From contig JANCYW010000002.1 in assembly GCA_026184775.1 (NCBI GenBank), forward strand, positions 186,001 through 250,000: a DNA stretch of 64,000 bases, read 5' to 3'. Shown here piece by piece: positions 36,010-44,202 of the stretch. The translations under genes were made by a program, and so were the position numbers. Source of the stretch: Cyanidium caldarium (taxonomy: Eukaryota > Rhodophyta > Bangiophyceae > Cyanidiales > Cyanidiaceae). Position 1 is the stretch's first letter. Every line of letters starts with the position of its first letter. The notes beneath the pieces were generated by a model. The model did no database searches. It had not been told where the DNA came from and saw only the letters and a list, made by a program, of their open reading frames with translations.

Positions 36010-37236
36010 ATGAACTTGTTTGGGAGTTTGACTTCTCTGTCGAGCGTGCCTCTGATCGATCGTGTGGAGTCGATGCGGCGTCAGCGGCAACAACGACAGC
36101 AGCAGCAGCAGCAGCAACGGGTGGAGGCTGTCGCCCTTCAACCGCAGGGGCTGGCGTTCCATTCCGAATCGGCGCCAGTGTGGATGATGCAGCTGCGGAC
36201 GGTGTCGGCGGGTGGCAGTCGCGGCGGCGGGGACACTGCGCCATCGGCTACGCCGCCGCCGGTGGGCAAGTGGGCGGCCGCCTCCGCCCACGAGAATCCC
36301 ACGCTCGGCACGTACCTCAAGTTCGCCCTGGCCGGCGCCATCTGCTGCAGCGCGACGCACTCGGCGGTGGTGCCTATCGATGTGGTGAAGACGCGACTGC
36401 AGTTGTCAGATCGGTATCACGGCATGACGCATGCCGCGCGCACCATCGTCAAGGAGGAGGGCGCAGGTGCGCTGCTGACCGGGCTGGGCCCGACGACGGT
36501 GGGCTACTTTCTGCAGGGCTGGTTCAAGTTTGGGCTGTACGAGTACTTCAAGCGGTTGTACTCGGAGATGGCGGGACCGGAGCGGGCGGAGCGGGCGCGC
36601 TTCGGCATCTGGTTGGCGGCGGGCGGCACGGCGGAGTTTTTCGCCGACTTGGCGCTGTGTCCGATGGAGGCCACGCGCATCCGTCTGGTGAGCAAGCCGG
36701 ACTTTGCTCCCTCTCTATCGACAGCGTTCACGAAGATCCTCACCGCCGAGGGGTTACGCGGCTTTTACGCCGGCCTGCTGCCGATCCTGCTCAAGCAGAT
36801 CCCGTACACCATGGCCAAGTTTGCGGTGTTCGAGACCAGCTCCGAAGCGATCTACCGCTCGCTGGCGGCGATGGGCAAACCGAAGAGCGAGCTGGGTGAC
36901 CCCACCAAGCTGATGGTGTCACTCAACTCAGGTATTTTCGCTGGGCTGGTGGCGGCGGTGGTATCACAGCCGGCCGATACGGTGTTGTCCGTGATCAACA
37001 AACACCAGGTGAGCGGCAGCATCGCGCAGGCCACCGTGCGAATCATCCGCGAACTCGGGTTCCGCGGTCTGTTCCGCGGCCTCGGCACGCGCGCCATCAT
37101 GGTGGGCAGTTTGACCGCCGGACAGTTTTTCATCTACGACGGCATCAAGCAGTTGTTCGGCGTGGCGCCGCCGGCCAAGAAGGAGGAGGTGCCGGCGATA
37201 GCGGCCGATTTTGCCGCCGTACAGCAGTCGCAGTGA
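36010..37236 (+). CDS. Mitochondrial phosphate carrier (SLC25A3/MIR1 family), 408 aa
   Basis: Imports phosphate with protons into the mitochondrial matrix for ATP synthesis. Three carrier repeats are present, each with its signature: VVPIDVVKTRLQLSDRYHGM, CPMEATRIRLVSKPDFA and QPADTVLSVINKHQVSG. The third (PADTVLSVINK) is specific to the phosphate-carrier branch rather than ADP/ATP carriers. GYFLQGWFKFGLYEYFK and LPILLKQIPYTMAKFAVFE also match that branch. The first about 100 residues form a leader with a Gln run and Ser/Arg-rich sequence, longer than in yeast, probably a cleavable presequence. The ATG at 36010 (MNLFGSLTSLSS) is preferred over an upstream GTG. Confidence 0.95.
   Translation: MNLFGSLTSLSSVPLIDRVESMRRQRQQRQQQQQQQRVEAVALQPQGLAFHSESAPVWMMQLRTVSAGGSRGGGDTAPSATPPPVGKWAAASAHENPTLGTYLKFALAGAICCSATHSAVVPIDVVKTRLQLSDRYHGMTHAARTIVKEEGAGALLTGLGPTTVGYFLQGWFKFGLYEYFKRLYSEMAGPERAERARFGIWLAAGGTAEFFADLALCPMEATRIRLVSKPDFAPSLSTAFTKILTAEGLRGFYAGLLPILLKQIPYTMAKFAVFETSSEAIYRSLAAMGKPKSELGDPTKLMVSLNSGIFAGLVAAVVSQPADTVLSVINKHQVSGSIAQATVRIIRELGFRGLFRGLGTRAIMVGSLTAGQFFIYDGIKQLFGVAPPAKKEEVPAIAADFAAVQQSQ
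36097..36117 (+). repeat. CAG trinucleotide repeat in the phosphate carrier leader
   Basis: About seven CAG/CAA codons encode a glutamine run in the N-terminal leader, outside the conserved carrier domain. Confidence 0.75.
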
Positions 37237-37501
37237 GGGAGTATGTATGGCGCACGTTATGAAAAGAATAAAACGAGAGAAGATGCGGAAGAGAGAGGAG
37301 ATGTGTTGTCGGTGCTGGAGTTGAGGTTTCTGTCGGCGATGGGTGCGTGTGTCTGCTGGACGCGGAACGCCGGAACCCGAGCGCCGTGCCACCGAGAGAT
37401 GCGCGCCCGCTCGACAAAGCGAGCGCGTAGCGCACCTGGGCACGCCCACCCGGTGGTGAGGCAGCGGAGGAGGAGACACCTCTCTTATTCCTCACCGGAA
37501 A

Positions 37502-38533
37502 ATGCAATTGGGAGAATGGACGGGCAGGCTCGGGGATGAGCAGCTGAGAGGGATACTGGTGGCGCTCTCCGATGCGTTTGCGGAGGTCGCTCGCGCTCTG
37601 CGACAGGATGGCTCTCCGGGAGATGACACCGTCTCTACGTCTTCACCGACGTCGCACAACGTGTTCGGTGACGAACAGTTGGCGGTAGACGTGCTGGCGG
37701 ATCGGCTGGTGCGCGATCGCCTGTTGCGGCAGCCGGGCGTGTCGCTGGTGACCAGCGAGGAGGACACCGCGGAGACGCGCAGCGCCCACGGCGGGGAGTA
37801 TGCGGTGGCGTACGACCCACTGGACGGCTCATCGGTACTGGGGTGCAATTTTGCCGTCGGTTCCATATTCGGCATATGGCGCGCCACGGATACGCTGGTG
37901 GGCAAGAGCGGCAACGACATGGTGGCCGCCGGATGCGCCGTGTACGGCCCGCGCACCCAGATGGTGTTTGCCGTGCGGCCGGAAGGTTACAAGATGCCGG
38001 AAGAGGCAGTGGGCGCGGTGGAATTCATTCACCTGCCCTCATCCGCTGTCGGCACGGCTCCCGGTGCATCCAGCACACCGAATACGGTCGGCAATATCCC
38101 ATGGCGACATCTGCGCACATTCGACCGCAATGCCCTCACCGCCTCCACCGCCAAAGTGTTCGCCCCGGGAAACTTGCGCATGACCGCCACGCTGCCCAAC
38201 TACGACGCGCTGGTGCGGCATTGGATGGCGGCGCGGCTGACGCTGCGGTACACCGGCGCGATGGTGCCGGACGTGTACCAGTTGCTGGTACGCCGAGGCG
38301 GCATTTTCTGCAATCCGAGCCCGGCGGCGGACGCCAAACTGCGCCTGGTGTACGAGGTGCTGCCGCTGGCGTTTCTGGTGGAATCCGTGGGCGGCACCAG
38401 CTCCGATGGGCACGGCGATGCGGCACCGCTGCTGTCGCGGCGCATTGCGGACGTGTGCGAGCGCACGCAAGTGGCGCTGGGTTCACCAGAAGAAGTGGCT
38501 CGGTTTGAACGCACCCTCGGCGCACTGGATTGA
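37502..38533 (+). CDS. Sedoheptulose-1,7-bisphosphatase-type enzyme, 343 aa
   Basis: The FBPase/SBPase fold is clear: EDTAETRSAHGGEYAVAYDP, then LDGSSVLGCNFAVGSIFGIW with the metal-site motif DPLDGSS at residues 105-111. The specific match is to SBPase rather than FBPase: KVFAPGNLRMTATLPNYDAL, LRYTGAMVPDVYQLLVRRGG and KLRLVYEVLPLAFLVESVGG with SSDGHGD align with plant SBPase blocks (MFSPGNLRAT, RYTGGMVPDVNQI, LLFEVAPLGLLIENAGG). SBPase drives ribulose-bisphosphate regeneration in the Calvin cycle. Unlike plastid SBPases there is no transit peptide: the ATG at 37502 starts MQLGEWTGRLGDEQL, and no in-frame ATG lies upstream before a stop. A cytosolic enzyme, or one acting on several sugar bisphosphates, is possible. 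Confidence 0.88.
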   Translation: MQLGEWTGRLGDEQLRGILVALSDAFAEVARALRQDGSPGDDTVSTSSPTSHNVFGDEQLAVDVLADRLVRDRLLRQPGVSLVTSEEDTAETRSAHGGEYAVAYDPLDGSSVLGCNFAVGSIFGIWRATDTLVGKSGNDMVAAGCAVYGPRTQMVFAVRPEGYKMPEEAVGAVEFIHLPSSAVGTAPGASSTPNTVGNIPWRHLRTFDRNALTASTAKVFAPGNLRMTATLPNYDALVRHWMAARLTLRYTGAMVPDVYQLLVRRGGIFCNPSPAADAKLRLVYEVLPLAFLVESVGGTSSDGHGDAAPLLSRRIADVCERTQVALGSPEEVARFERTLGALD

Positions 38534-38534
38534 T

Positions 38535-40454
38535 TTAGGATGGCAGAGACGGGCGCGACCGTTGCTCCAAGAGGCGAATGTAGCGCGTTTGCTGTTGGCA
38601 GTGCGCGACCAGGTCCGGCATCCGCATGGCAAACGCCAGTTGACGGTTGGTGATGGCGAATTCGGAGTGGACGATGGGTAGGCACCGGTGCGACCGCGTC
38701 CCATTGGCGTCCGGTTCGTGCTGCCGCCAAGTGCCGTTTCGCTCTGCTTGTGCGAGCCACACTTCATGGAACCCGTCGCCGCCGAAACATACCACCCGAC
38801 CCCACACTGGACGGCCCGCCTCGAACAGCGCACATTCCGCAGTGATCGCAAGTGGTGGTGGTGGTGGTGGTGGTGGTGTCGAGTCGCTGACGGCTGCAGG
38901 GGCGCCTCCGGTTGGGGTGACTCGAGAGATGCGCAGCAGGCGTTTGGGCGAGGAAGAGGAGGTGGTGGCGGTGGCGGTGGCGGCAGTGTGGTGGACGCGC
39001 CGGCCGGGCCATGTCGACCGCCGCATCGAGGGTGATGCTGGCGCCCCCGGCGTTGGCCAGTGCGAGCAGCATTCCACGCGCCATTGCATGTCGAACAAGT
39101 GCACCACGCCCGGCACCGAAGTGACGGTCCACGGCGGCAGCAGCGCACAAGGCACTCGGTCGATATCGCCAATGGTATGGCGATCGTCGGGGCCGCTCGG
39201 TGGTTCTCGTTGGGGCTCTGCGGATGCGCCGGCAGTGTCGGCCAGACAGGCGCGTATCTCTGCCTGCAGCGCGGTGAGCGAGGCGGCATGGGAGACGCAG
39301 GCGACGGAAGTGATTGGCGCCTGCTCACCACCACCACCACCACCATATTGCATCGCCTCCTCCGCTTGTTGCCATAGGCGTTGGGCGCGATCGCGTGCAT
39401 CGCCCCACTTGTCGCGGCTGGCCTGGTGTCGACGCACTGCCGCCGCCACATCCGCATCCGTCTCCGCCATGACGCGTTCCAGCAGGGCCCGCACCCGTCG
39501 GCTGATGTGCTCGCGTTCCAGCAACAGCGCCTCGGTGGCAGATTCGCTGGCGCTGATGTGCGCGTCTAGCTGCTGGATGCGTTCGCGCAGATGTCGTGCG
39601 TGCTGCTGCAGCGATGTGCGGACATCGACGAGGCGTTCGCGAGCCCGCCGCACGTCGTGTTGACGATGTTGCGCGTCCGGCAGCGGCGCACAGCACTCGG
39701 CACAGATGAAGCGCGCGCAGGTGGCGCAGTAGTAGCGCAGCGGTTCGTGTGGATGATCCGTGCAGCAGAGTTGGGTGGCGGGAGGGGAATGTGGCGGGAT
39801 GTCGGGGAGCGGCGTGTTGCGGCGGGCAGGACGAACGGCGACGGTGGCAATATCGGAGAAGGAACTGTCTCGCGCTCGCTGCAGCATCTCTTGTAAGCCG
39901 CGCGCCACCACCAGCTGGTGATACGGCACCACCCGGCGACAGTGCGGACAGGCGCGCTGCATCCGTGCAGAGGGAGATGTGGTGGATGGGGAGCGCTCGT
40001 CACACCACCATCGCGCGGCACACTCCTGGCACAGCATGATACCACACGAGGGGCACAAGAGGGGACGGGTGGGCAAGTCGGCACACACCACACACTGCAG
40101 ACAAGATAAAGGATGCGTCTCCGGCGGTGCGGGTGGGCGTTGGAGCCCCTCCGAAGCGCTGTCGACGTTCTCTGCCAACTCTTCTGCCCCTTCACCGTCG
40201 GTCATTTCACACAGACGGGCTAGTCGAGTTACGAGCTGCATCCACTCGACCGGTTCTCTGGCGGTGAAGGGGGACGGCAGCCCGAGGGAGACATCCTCCG
40301 TCCCGCTGTCGTCCGACACGCTCGGTGAAGTCCATCCCGGCGCGCTGGAGACGGCGGACACGGAATCTTCACGCACCACTCGTACCTCATCATCGTCTGT
40401 GCTGTACAGTGAGTCATCCGATAGAGGTATTGGATTGCGAGCGAAGAGAGGCAT
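38535..40454 (-). CDS. TRIM-like protein: RING, B-box, coiled coil, possible MATH-like C terminus, 639 aa
   Basis: Residues about 118-172 form a RING finger (CVVCADLPTRPLLCPSCGIM, CQECAARWW, then CPHC), the mark of a ubiquitin ligase. A B-box zinc domain lies at about 229-268 (CCTDHPHEPLRYYCATCARF then CAECCAPLPDAQHRQHDV). A coiled coil follows at about 270-370 (ERLVDVRTSLQQHARHLRER). This RING-B-box-coiled-coil order defines the TRIM/RBCC family. The C terminus (WTVTSVPGVVHLFDMQWRVE, LRISRVTPTG, VVCFGGDGFHEVWLAQ) could be a divergent MATH domain as in TRIM37; this is tentative. The N-terminal 110 residues are acidic and disordered, with poly-Pro and poly-Gly runs elsewhere. The start is the ATG at 40454. 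Its stop is 1 bp from the SBPase stop. Confidence 0.83.
   Translation of the reverse strand: MPLFARNPIPLSDDSLYSTDDDEVRVVREDSVSAVSSAPGWTSPSVSDDSGTEDVSLGLPSPFTAREPVEWMQLVTRLARLCEMTDGEGAEELAENVDSASEGLQRPPAPPETHPLSCLQCVVCADLPTRPLLCPSCGIMLCQECAARWWCDERSPSTTSPSARMQRACPHCRRVVPYHQLVVARGLQEMLQRARDSSFSDIATVAVRPARRNTPLPDIPPHSPPATQLCCTDHPHEPLRYYCATCARFICAECCAPLPDAQHRQHDVRRARERLVDVRTSLQQHARHLRERIQQLDAHISASESATEALLLEREHISRRVRALLERVMAETDADVAAAVRRHQASRDKWGDARDRAQRLWQQAEEAMQYGGGGGGEQAPITSVACVSHAASLTALQAEIRACLADTAGASAEPQREPPSGPDDRHTIGDIDRVPCALLPPWTVTSVPGVVHLFDMQWRVECCSHWPTPGAPASPSMRRSTWPGRRVHHTAATATATTSSSSPKRLLRISRVTPTGGAPAAVSDSTPPPPPPPPLAITAECALFEAGRPVWGRVVCFGGDGFHEVWLAQAERNGTWRQHEPDANGTRSHRCLPIVHSEFAITNRQLAFAMRMPDLVAHCQQQTRYIRLLEQRSRPSLPS
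38852..38879 (+). repeat. TGG trinucleotide repeat (poly-Pro on the minus strand)
   Basis: About nine TGG units, read on the minus strand as CCA codons, encode a proline run in the C-terminal part of the TRIM-like protein. A second, shorter CCA run near 39326-39346 encodes glycines in the same gene. Confidence 0.75.
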
Positions 40455-40729
40455 CAGCGGGCGTGATCCCGTAGCGTTTGAAACGAGTGAGAAGGAATTG
40501 CCGAACGCGCGCGCCGCATTGGGGCGCCCCAACCGTTCAAGGTCGCCGGTGGCCACCGAGGTGTACTCATTCGTCTGGTGGAAACGGGTTTATGGAAGAG
40601 CGCTTGATGTGCCATAACCACTTGACATGTTGCATGTGCCGTTTCTGACCGCAGCGGTTGACCGGGCTCGGCCCGAGGTGCTCTCGCCTCAACGCCCACT
40701 GGGTGCGCGGTGCCAAAAAGTGTGTGTCG

Positions 40730-40803
40730 TATCGGCGGCGCGACTCGAACGCGCGATCTTTCGCGTGTGAAGCGAACGTCTTAACCGTCTGGACCACGCC
40801 GAC
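40730..40803 (-). tRNA. trnV-CAC: tRNA-Val (anticodon CAC)
   Basis: The minus-strand sequence folds into a complete 74-nt cloverleaf. The acceptor stem pairs GTCGGCG with CGCCGAT, with one G-U pair at the end, and the discriminator is A. The D stem GTC/GAC encloses a loop containing GG. The anticodon stem TTCGC/GCGAA encloses TTCACAC, giving anticodon CAC, which reads the Val codon GTG. The variable loop has five bases, and the T stem GCGCG/CGCGC encloses TTCGAGT. The 3' CCA is not encoded, as in eukaryotes, and there is no intron. It lies in the divergent region between the TRIM-like and BAR genes. GTG is a heavily used codon here. Confidence 0.95.
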
Positions 40804-40981
40804 TGGACTCTCCCTCCCATCTCCGCCTCCTCTCGTGCACGCGACACGCTTGCCAGCGCACGTCTGTGTGCTCGACTCGAACAGCTCATAAACACGCATT
40901 CGCGGACGAAATGCGGACGCGCGCGCTGCGCCCCGTCTCGCGATTCCGCTTGTCTCCGTTTCCACCGCTCCCCACCTCCCC
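40804..40981. other. Short divergent region between the tRNA and BAR gene
   Basis: About 180 bp holding the promoter of the BAR-domain gene. The tRNA's own promoter elements (A and B boxes) are internal. On the other side, 40455-40729 is the 5' region of the TRIM-like gene. Nothing else is recognised in either part. Confidence 0.4.
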
Positions 40982-41917
40982 ATGTCCTCCGAGCCGCACA
41001 ATCGTTCGGTGGGCACCTCGGTGTCCTCCCTCTATTCCAAGGCCAAGCAGCGGGTGTTGAATCGGCTGGGCCGGCGGACGCACCTGACGCGCAACCCCAA
41101 GGTGGACTCGCTGAGCGACATTCAGAGCGGCATCAGCCACGACGAGGGCAAGTTGGCTTCGCGCATCAACGCTTACCGCCGGGCGCTGCGGGACGCTTCT
41201 ATAGCTGGCATGGATCTGCAGCTGGCATACCTGAATATTTACAAGAAAAACGTCGGTTCGCTTCGGTTCAGTCCGGACGGCAACGAGTACGCGCGCGAGC
41301 CCACCGCCGCCCAGGCGCACTACATTCAGACGCTGGAGCGGGAGTTGAACGAGATGGAGGTGGCGGTGAAGCGCGAGTTGGAGCGGTTCAACGCGCGCCT
41401 GAAGGACTACGCCGGCCACCCGCTGACCAACAAGTCTATCGAGGAGGAGGACGAGCTGCAGCGAATCGACTCGCTGAAGAACGAGTACAGGAAAGCGCGC
41501 ACGGTGTACAGCGACCGAGCCATTGAGGTGGAGGCGGGCGGCACCAACCAGGCGGCGCTCACCGAGAGCTACCAAGAGTACATGCGTAAGAGCGAGATGT
41601 TGTGCGAGGAGATGATCCGGTACCAAGATCGGGTGGCGCGGGAGATTGGCAGCAAAGTGCGGGGCTTTTTCGAGGCGCAGTGTAAGATATATGGCGCGCT
41701 GAACGAAAAGTACCAGGCGTTGTTGCCGCTGGCGCGCCAAGTAGAGTCGCTGCCGAGTCAGGCCACGCCGCCACCGTCCTGGCAGCGAGATGGGATGGGT
41801 GATGACGACGGCGGCGACGTGGTCGGCGGCGGTGCCGGAGGGGGTAGCTTGGCCATACCCGCGCCGCGCAATCCGTCGCCGCGCTCGGCAGATACAGTGA
41901 ACTTGTTCGACGACTGA
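40982..41917 (+). CDS. BAR-domain membrane-curvature protein, 311 aa
   Basis: The chain from about residue 20 to 245 is a long helical bundle typical of an N-BAR/amphiphysin-like domain. It includes SLYSKAKQRVLNRLG with a basic amphipathic start, RINAYRRALRDASIAGMDLQ, YIQTLERELNEMEVAVKREL with ERFNARLKDYA, RIDSLKNEYRKARTVYSDR, and ESYQEYMRKSEMLCEEMIRY with FFEAQCKIYGALNEKY. BAR dimers sense or bend membranes in endocytosis and vesicle formation. There is no SH3 domain. The tail is Gly/Pro-rich and ends in an acidic aromatic motif (DTVNLFDD) reminiscent of clathrin/adaptor-binding peptides (inference). ATG at 40982. Confidence 0.88.
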   Translation: MSSEPHNRSVGTSVSSLYSKAKQRVLNRLGRRTHLTRNPKVDSLSDIQSGISHDEGKLASRINAYRRALRDASIAGMDLQLAYLNIYKKNVGSLRFSPDGNEYAREPTAAQAHYIQTLERELNEMEVAVKRELERFNARLKDYAGHPLTNKSIEEEDELQRIDSLKNEYRKARTVYSDRAIEVEAGGTNQAALTESYQEYMRKSEMLCEEMIRYQDRVAREIGSKVRGFFEAQCKIYGALNEKYQALLPLARQVESLPSQATPPPSWQRDGMGDDDGGDVVGGGAGGGSLAIPAPRNPSPRSADTVNLFDD

Positions 41918-41939
41918 CGAGCGGTTGCGGTAAACCTAT

Positions 41940-42338
41940 TCAATTCGCGCTGCCGTTTCTCCGACGTTCCCGCAGCCGCGCCACCTCGATGCAGTAAAAC
42001 TGTCCGCGCGGTACCAGCACGGTGTTGTCGTCGGTGTACGCCAGTTCGTCGCGGATCCGCAGCAAAGTGCCAAAATTCCAGTCGTCCGGTAGCAGCTCTT
42101 TGACGACGCCCTCCAGCAACTGGCGCCAGGCAACGCGCGCCTCGGGTCGCTTCAGCTCGGTGACGTCCAGCGGATCGACGGCCAGGTGCGGGAAGCGCGC
42201 TCGAAACGCCCCGTAAAGCTGATCGTCAAAGGGCGTCAGGGGCGTGTGATGGCGAGTTTGCCAGTGTTGCTCGGCGAATTGCATCGCCTGTACGGCCCAT
42301 TCCTCCTCCAACCCAGGTGCGTTGCCGTAGGGATCCAT
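41940..42338 (-). CDS. PBDC1: PBDC1 family protein (yeast YPL225W/Chp1), 132 aa
   Basis: PBDC1 family proteins are small and widely conserved; the yeast member is reported as a dedicated chaperone helping fold eEF1A. The sequence carries MQFAEQHWQT, then DDQLYGAFRARFPHLAVDPL, ELKRPEARVAWRQLLEGVVK, DWNFGTLLRIRDELAYTDDN and TVLVPRGQFYCIEVARLRE, matching the human blocks DEIYEAFRTDFPDLKV, FNFGTLLRLD and FVPRIQFFAIEIARNRE. The start is the ATG at 42338 (MDPYGNAPGLEEEW); the human C-terminal acidic repeats are absent. Tandem with YAR1 upstream on the same strand, 130 bp apart, and convergent with the BAR gene. Confidence 0.93.
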   Translation of the reverse strand: MDPYGNAPGLEEEWAVQAMQFAEQHWQTRHHTPLTPFDDQLYGAFRARFPHLAVDPLDVTELKRPEARVAWRQLLEGVVKELLPDDWNFGTLLRIRDELAYTDDNTVLVPRGQFYCIEVARLRERRRNGSAN

Positions 42339-42468
42339 GCAGTGGAGGCGCGGGGCGACAACCCCGAGTCGGATCGGTGGCAAGGAGACCGCCGCGAGGA
42401 TCACGCGGGCCGCCGGAATACAGAACGATACGAGGATTGGAGCCATACCACACGGAGAAGGCACTGCC

Positions 42469-43068
42469 TCAGTTCGTGGCATCGGCGGGCGACTCTTCCG
42501 CATCGAGCCAGTCGGAGGCATCGGCTGTGGCTGTTGTGGCGCCGGTGTGCCTCTCCATATGCTCCGCCAAGAAGGCACACACCTCGTGCCGCTGCGCCTG
42601 CTGTGCCTCGTCCAGAGCGGTGTTCCCGGAGGCGTTGCGGGCCCACGGGTCGCACACCGAGTCGATGCTGTTGGCGGCGCGCTCCGCAGCATCTCCTGCC
42701 CGTAACAGCGCTTGCACGCACGCCAGCTGGCCGTTCATCGCGGCCCAGTGTAGTGCGGTGTTGCCGCGTTGATTGCACACGCTGGCGTCAGCGCCGCGCT
42801 CCAGCAACAACTGGACGATGGAGGCGTGCCCGTTGGCACAGGCCATATGCAGCGCGGTGTTGCCGCTCGACTCCTCGGCGGCGTTCACAAAGTGGGATCT
42901 TGTCGTTGCATCGGGCCACATGGCGTCGGACGTAAGCGACGCCACCCCATCCGCATCCCCGAAACGCGCATAGTCCCGCAGCTCGGCGGCCATATCTTCC
43001 GCTTGCAGGAGCGCGGTTTGCAGGGGTGAGGCCCGGGCAGCGTCATCAGGTCGGAATTGCCCAGACAT
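42469..43068 (-). CDS. YAR1: Ankyrin-repeat protein, YAR1-like (uS3/Rps3 chaperone), 199 aa
   Basis: Two canonical ankyrin repeats are plain: SSGNTALHMACANGHASIVQ, LLLERGADASVCNQ, RGNTALHWAAMNGQLACVQA and LLRAG. A third imperfect repeat follows (DPWARNASGNTALDEAQQAQ RHEVCAFL). The size (199 versus 200 residues in yeast Yar1), the order of repeats, and the third repeat beginning with DP and ending in an EA helix all match Yar1, which guards newly made Rps3 on its way to the nucleus. The N-terminal helix DYARFGDADGVASL fits too. The tail is short and acidic. A generic ankyrin protein is possible, since this fold is common. ATG at 43068. Confidence 0.75.
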   Translation of the reverse strand: MSGQFRPDDAARASPLQTALLQAEDMAAELRDYARFGDADGVASLTSDAMWPDATTRSHFVNAAEESSGNTALHMACANGHASIVQLLLERGADASVCNQRGNTALHWAAMNGQLACVQALLRAGDAAERAANSIDSVCDPWARNASGNTALDEAQQAQRHEVCAFLAEHMERHTGATTATADASDWLDAEESPADATN

Positions 43069-43308
43069 AAGTCTCGTTTTGTGATACGAGAAGTAGTGTT
43101 CACGGTGGAATTGATCAAGTTGCCTCGCACCCGTGGTGCCGGAAAGCTTCGGTGAGATTCTCGTCCATTCCTCCACGGGCACCACCAGCGCCCGAGTCGA
43201 ACCGCCGCACAGAAAAACCGGCCAGCGCGGCATTTTCCTCGCGCGCGTTTCGTCGCGTTTGCGGCTCTTGCACCCGACGACAACCCATCCGCTCCCGTGG
43301 GCACTCTG

Positions 43309-44085
43309 ATGACCTCACCAGACAGCTCCCTTTCCTTCGTTCCAGCGACATGCCCGGCGCGTCGCCTTGGAGGGTTAGGTAAGCGAGCTGGGGCGCGGTG
43401 CGCTTGGCGCATGCAGCAGCAGCAGCAGCCGTGCCGCTGCTCCCGCCGGGAGCTACTGCTCCAGAGTGTGGGCGCGCTATTGGCCGCGGTACCAACGCTA
43501 ACCAAGTCTCCCGCTGCTTCCGCCGCCATAGGGTTCCCGGGCGTCGGCGCACCGTCCGCCACCACCGCTCCCGCCCAATCACTGCCTACTGCTGTAGACG
43601 CGGTGTTCACCGGCCCGAGGGAGGTCGGCCTCACCTTCAAGTACCCCTCTCAGTGGAAAATCAAACGGAAGCTCATCAAGACACACCTGTTTGAAGTGCT
43701 GGTGGTGTCTGATACCGACTCCAGCTCGTCGGTGGGCGTGGTATGCGACCCGGTGCGTATCGAGCGGGTGGTGGACTTTGGCACGCCCGAGGATATCGGC
43801 AAGCGGGTGATCGAGTTGGAGAAGAAGAAGGACGGGGTTCTGTCGGCGGCGCTGATTCGCACGCGCAGCCTTCCAGGCACTGGCCCGACGCAGCCGACCT
43901 ACTACATCTGCGAATATCGCGTGAACACCACGCGAGGCGGCGACATGCACTACATGGCCAAGGTGACCATCGCCAACAAACAACTGTACGTGCTCACCGC
44001 CCAGGCCAAAGAGCCGAACTGGAAGTCGCTGAACCGGGTGTTCCAGCAGATGGTGGACTCGTTTCAGGTGACGCCCAAGACGTGA
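43309..44085 (+). CDS. PsbP-family thylakoid lumen protein, 258 aa
   Basis: A two-part leader marks a nuclear-encoded lumen protein: residues 1-40 are Ser/Arg-rich like a plastid transit peptide, then a twin-arginine signal (CSRRELLLQSVGALLAAVP) ending in ASA near residue 72, where lumen processing is expected. The mature part begins with FTGPREVGLTFKYPSQWKIK, a PsbP hallmark, followed by FEVLVVSDTDSSSSVGVVCD, DFGTPEDIGKRVIELEKKKD, YYICEYRVNTTRGGDMHYMA and KVTIANKQLYVLTAQAKEPN. Length and motifs place it among PsbP-like (PPL) proteins that assist photosystem II assembly or the oxygen-evolving complex. The start is the ATG at 43309. Direct proof of photosynthesis in this organism. Confidence 0.92.
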   Translation: MTSPDSSLSFVPATCPARRLGGLGKRAGARCAWRMQQQQQPCRCSRRELLLQSVGALLAAVPTLTKSPAASAAIGFPGVGAPSATTAPAQSLPTAVDAVFTGPREVGLTFKYPSQWKIKRKLIKTHLFEVLVVSDTDSSSSVGVVCDPVRIERVVDFGTPEDIGKRVIELEKKKDGVLSAALIRTRSLPGTGPTQPTYYICEYRVNTTRGGDMHYMAKVTIANKQLYVLTAQAKEPNWKSLNRVFQQMVDSFQVTPKT

Positions 44086-44202
44086 ACCGCGAACGAGCAC
44101 GTGGGTACCTTTAACTGTTCCTCCCCGGATGCTATCGCTGATAACCGTAAACGATACCATGAACTACACGCCTGCCTCCGCGGCATGCTTTTATGCAATC
44201 CC

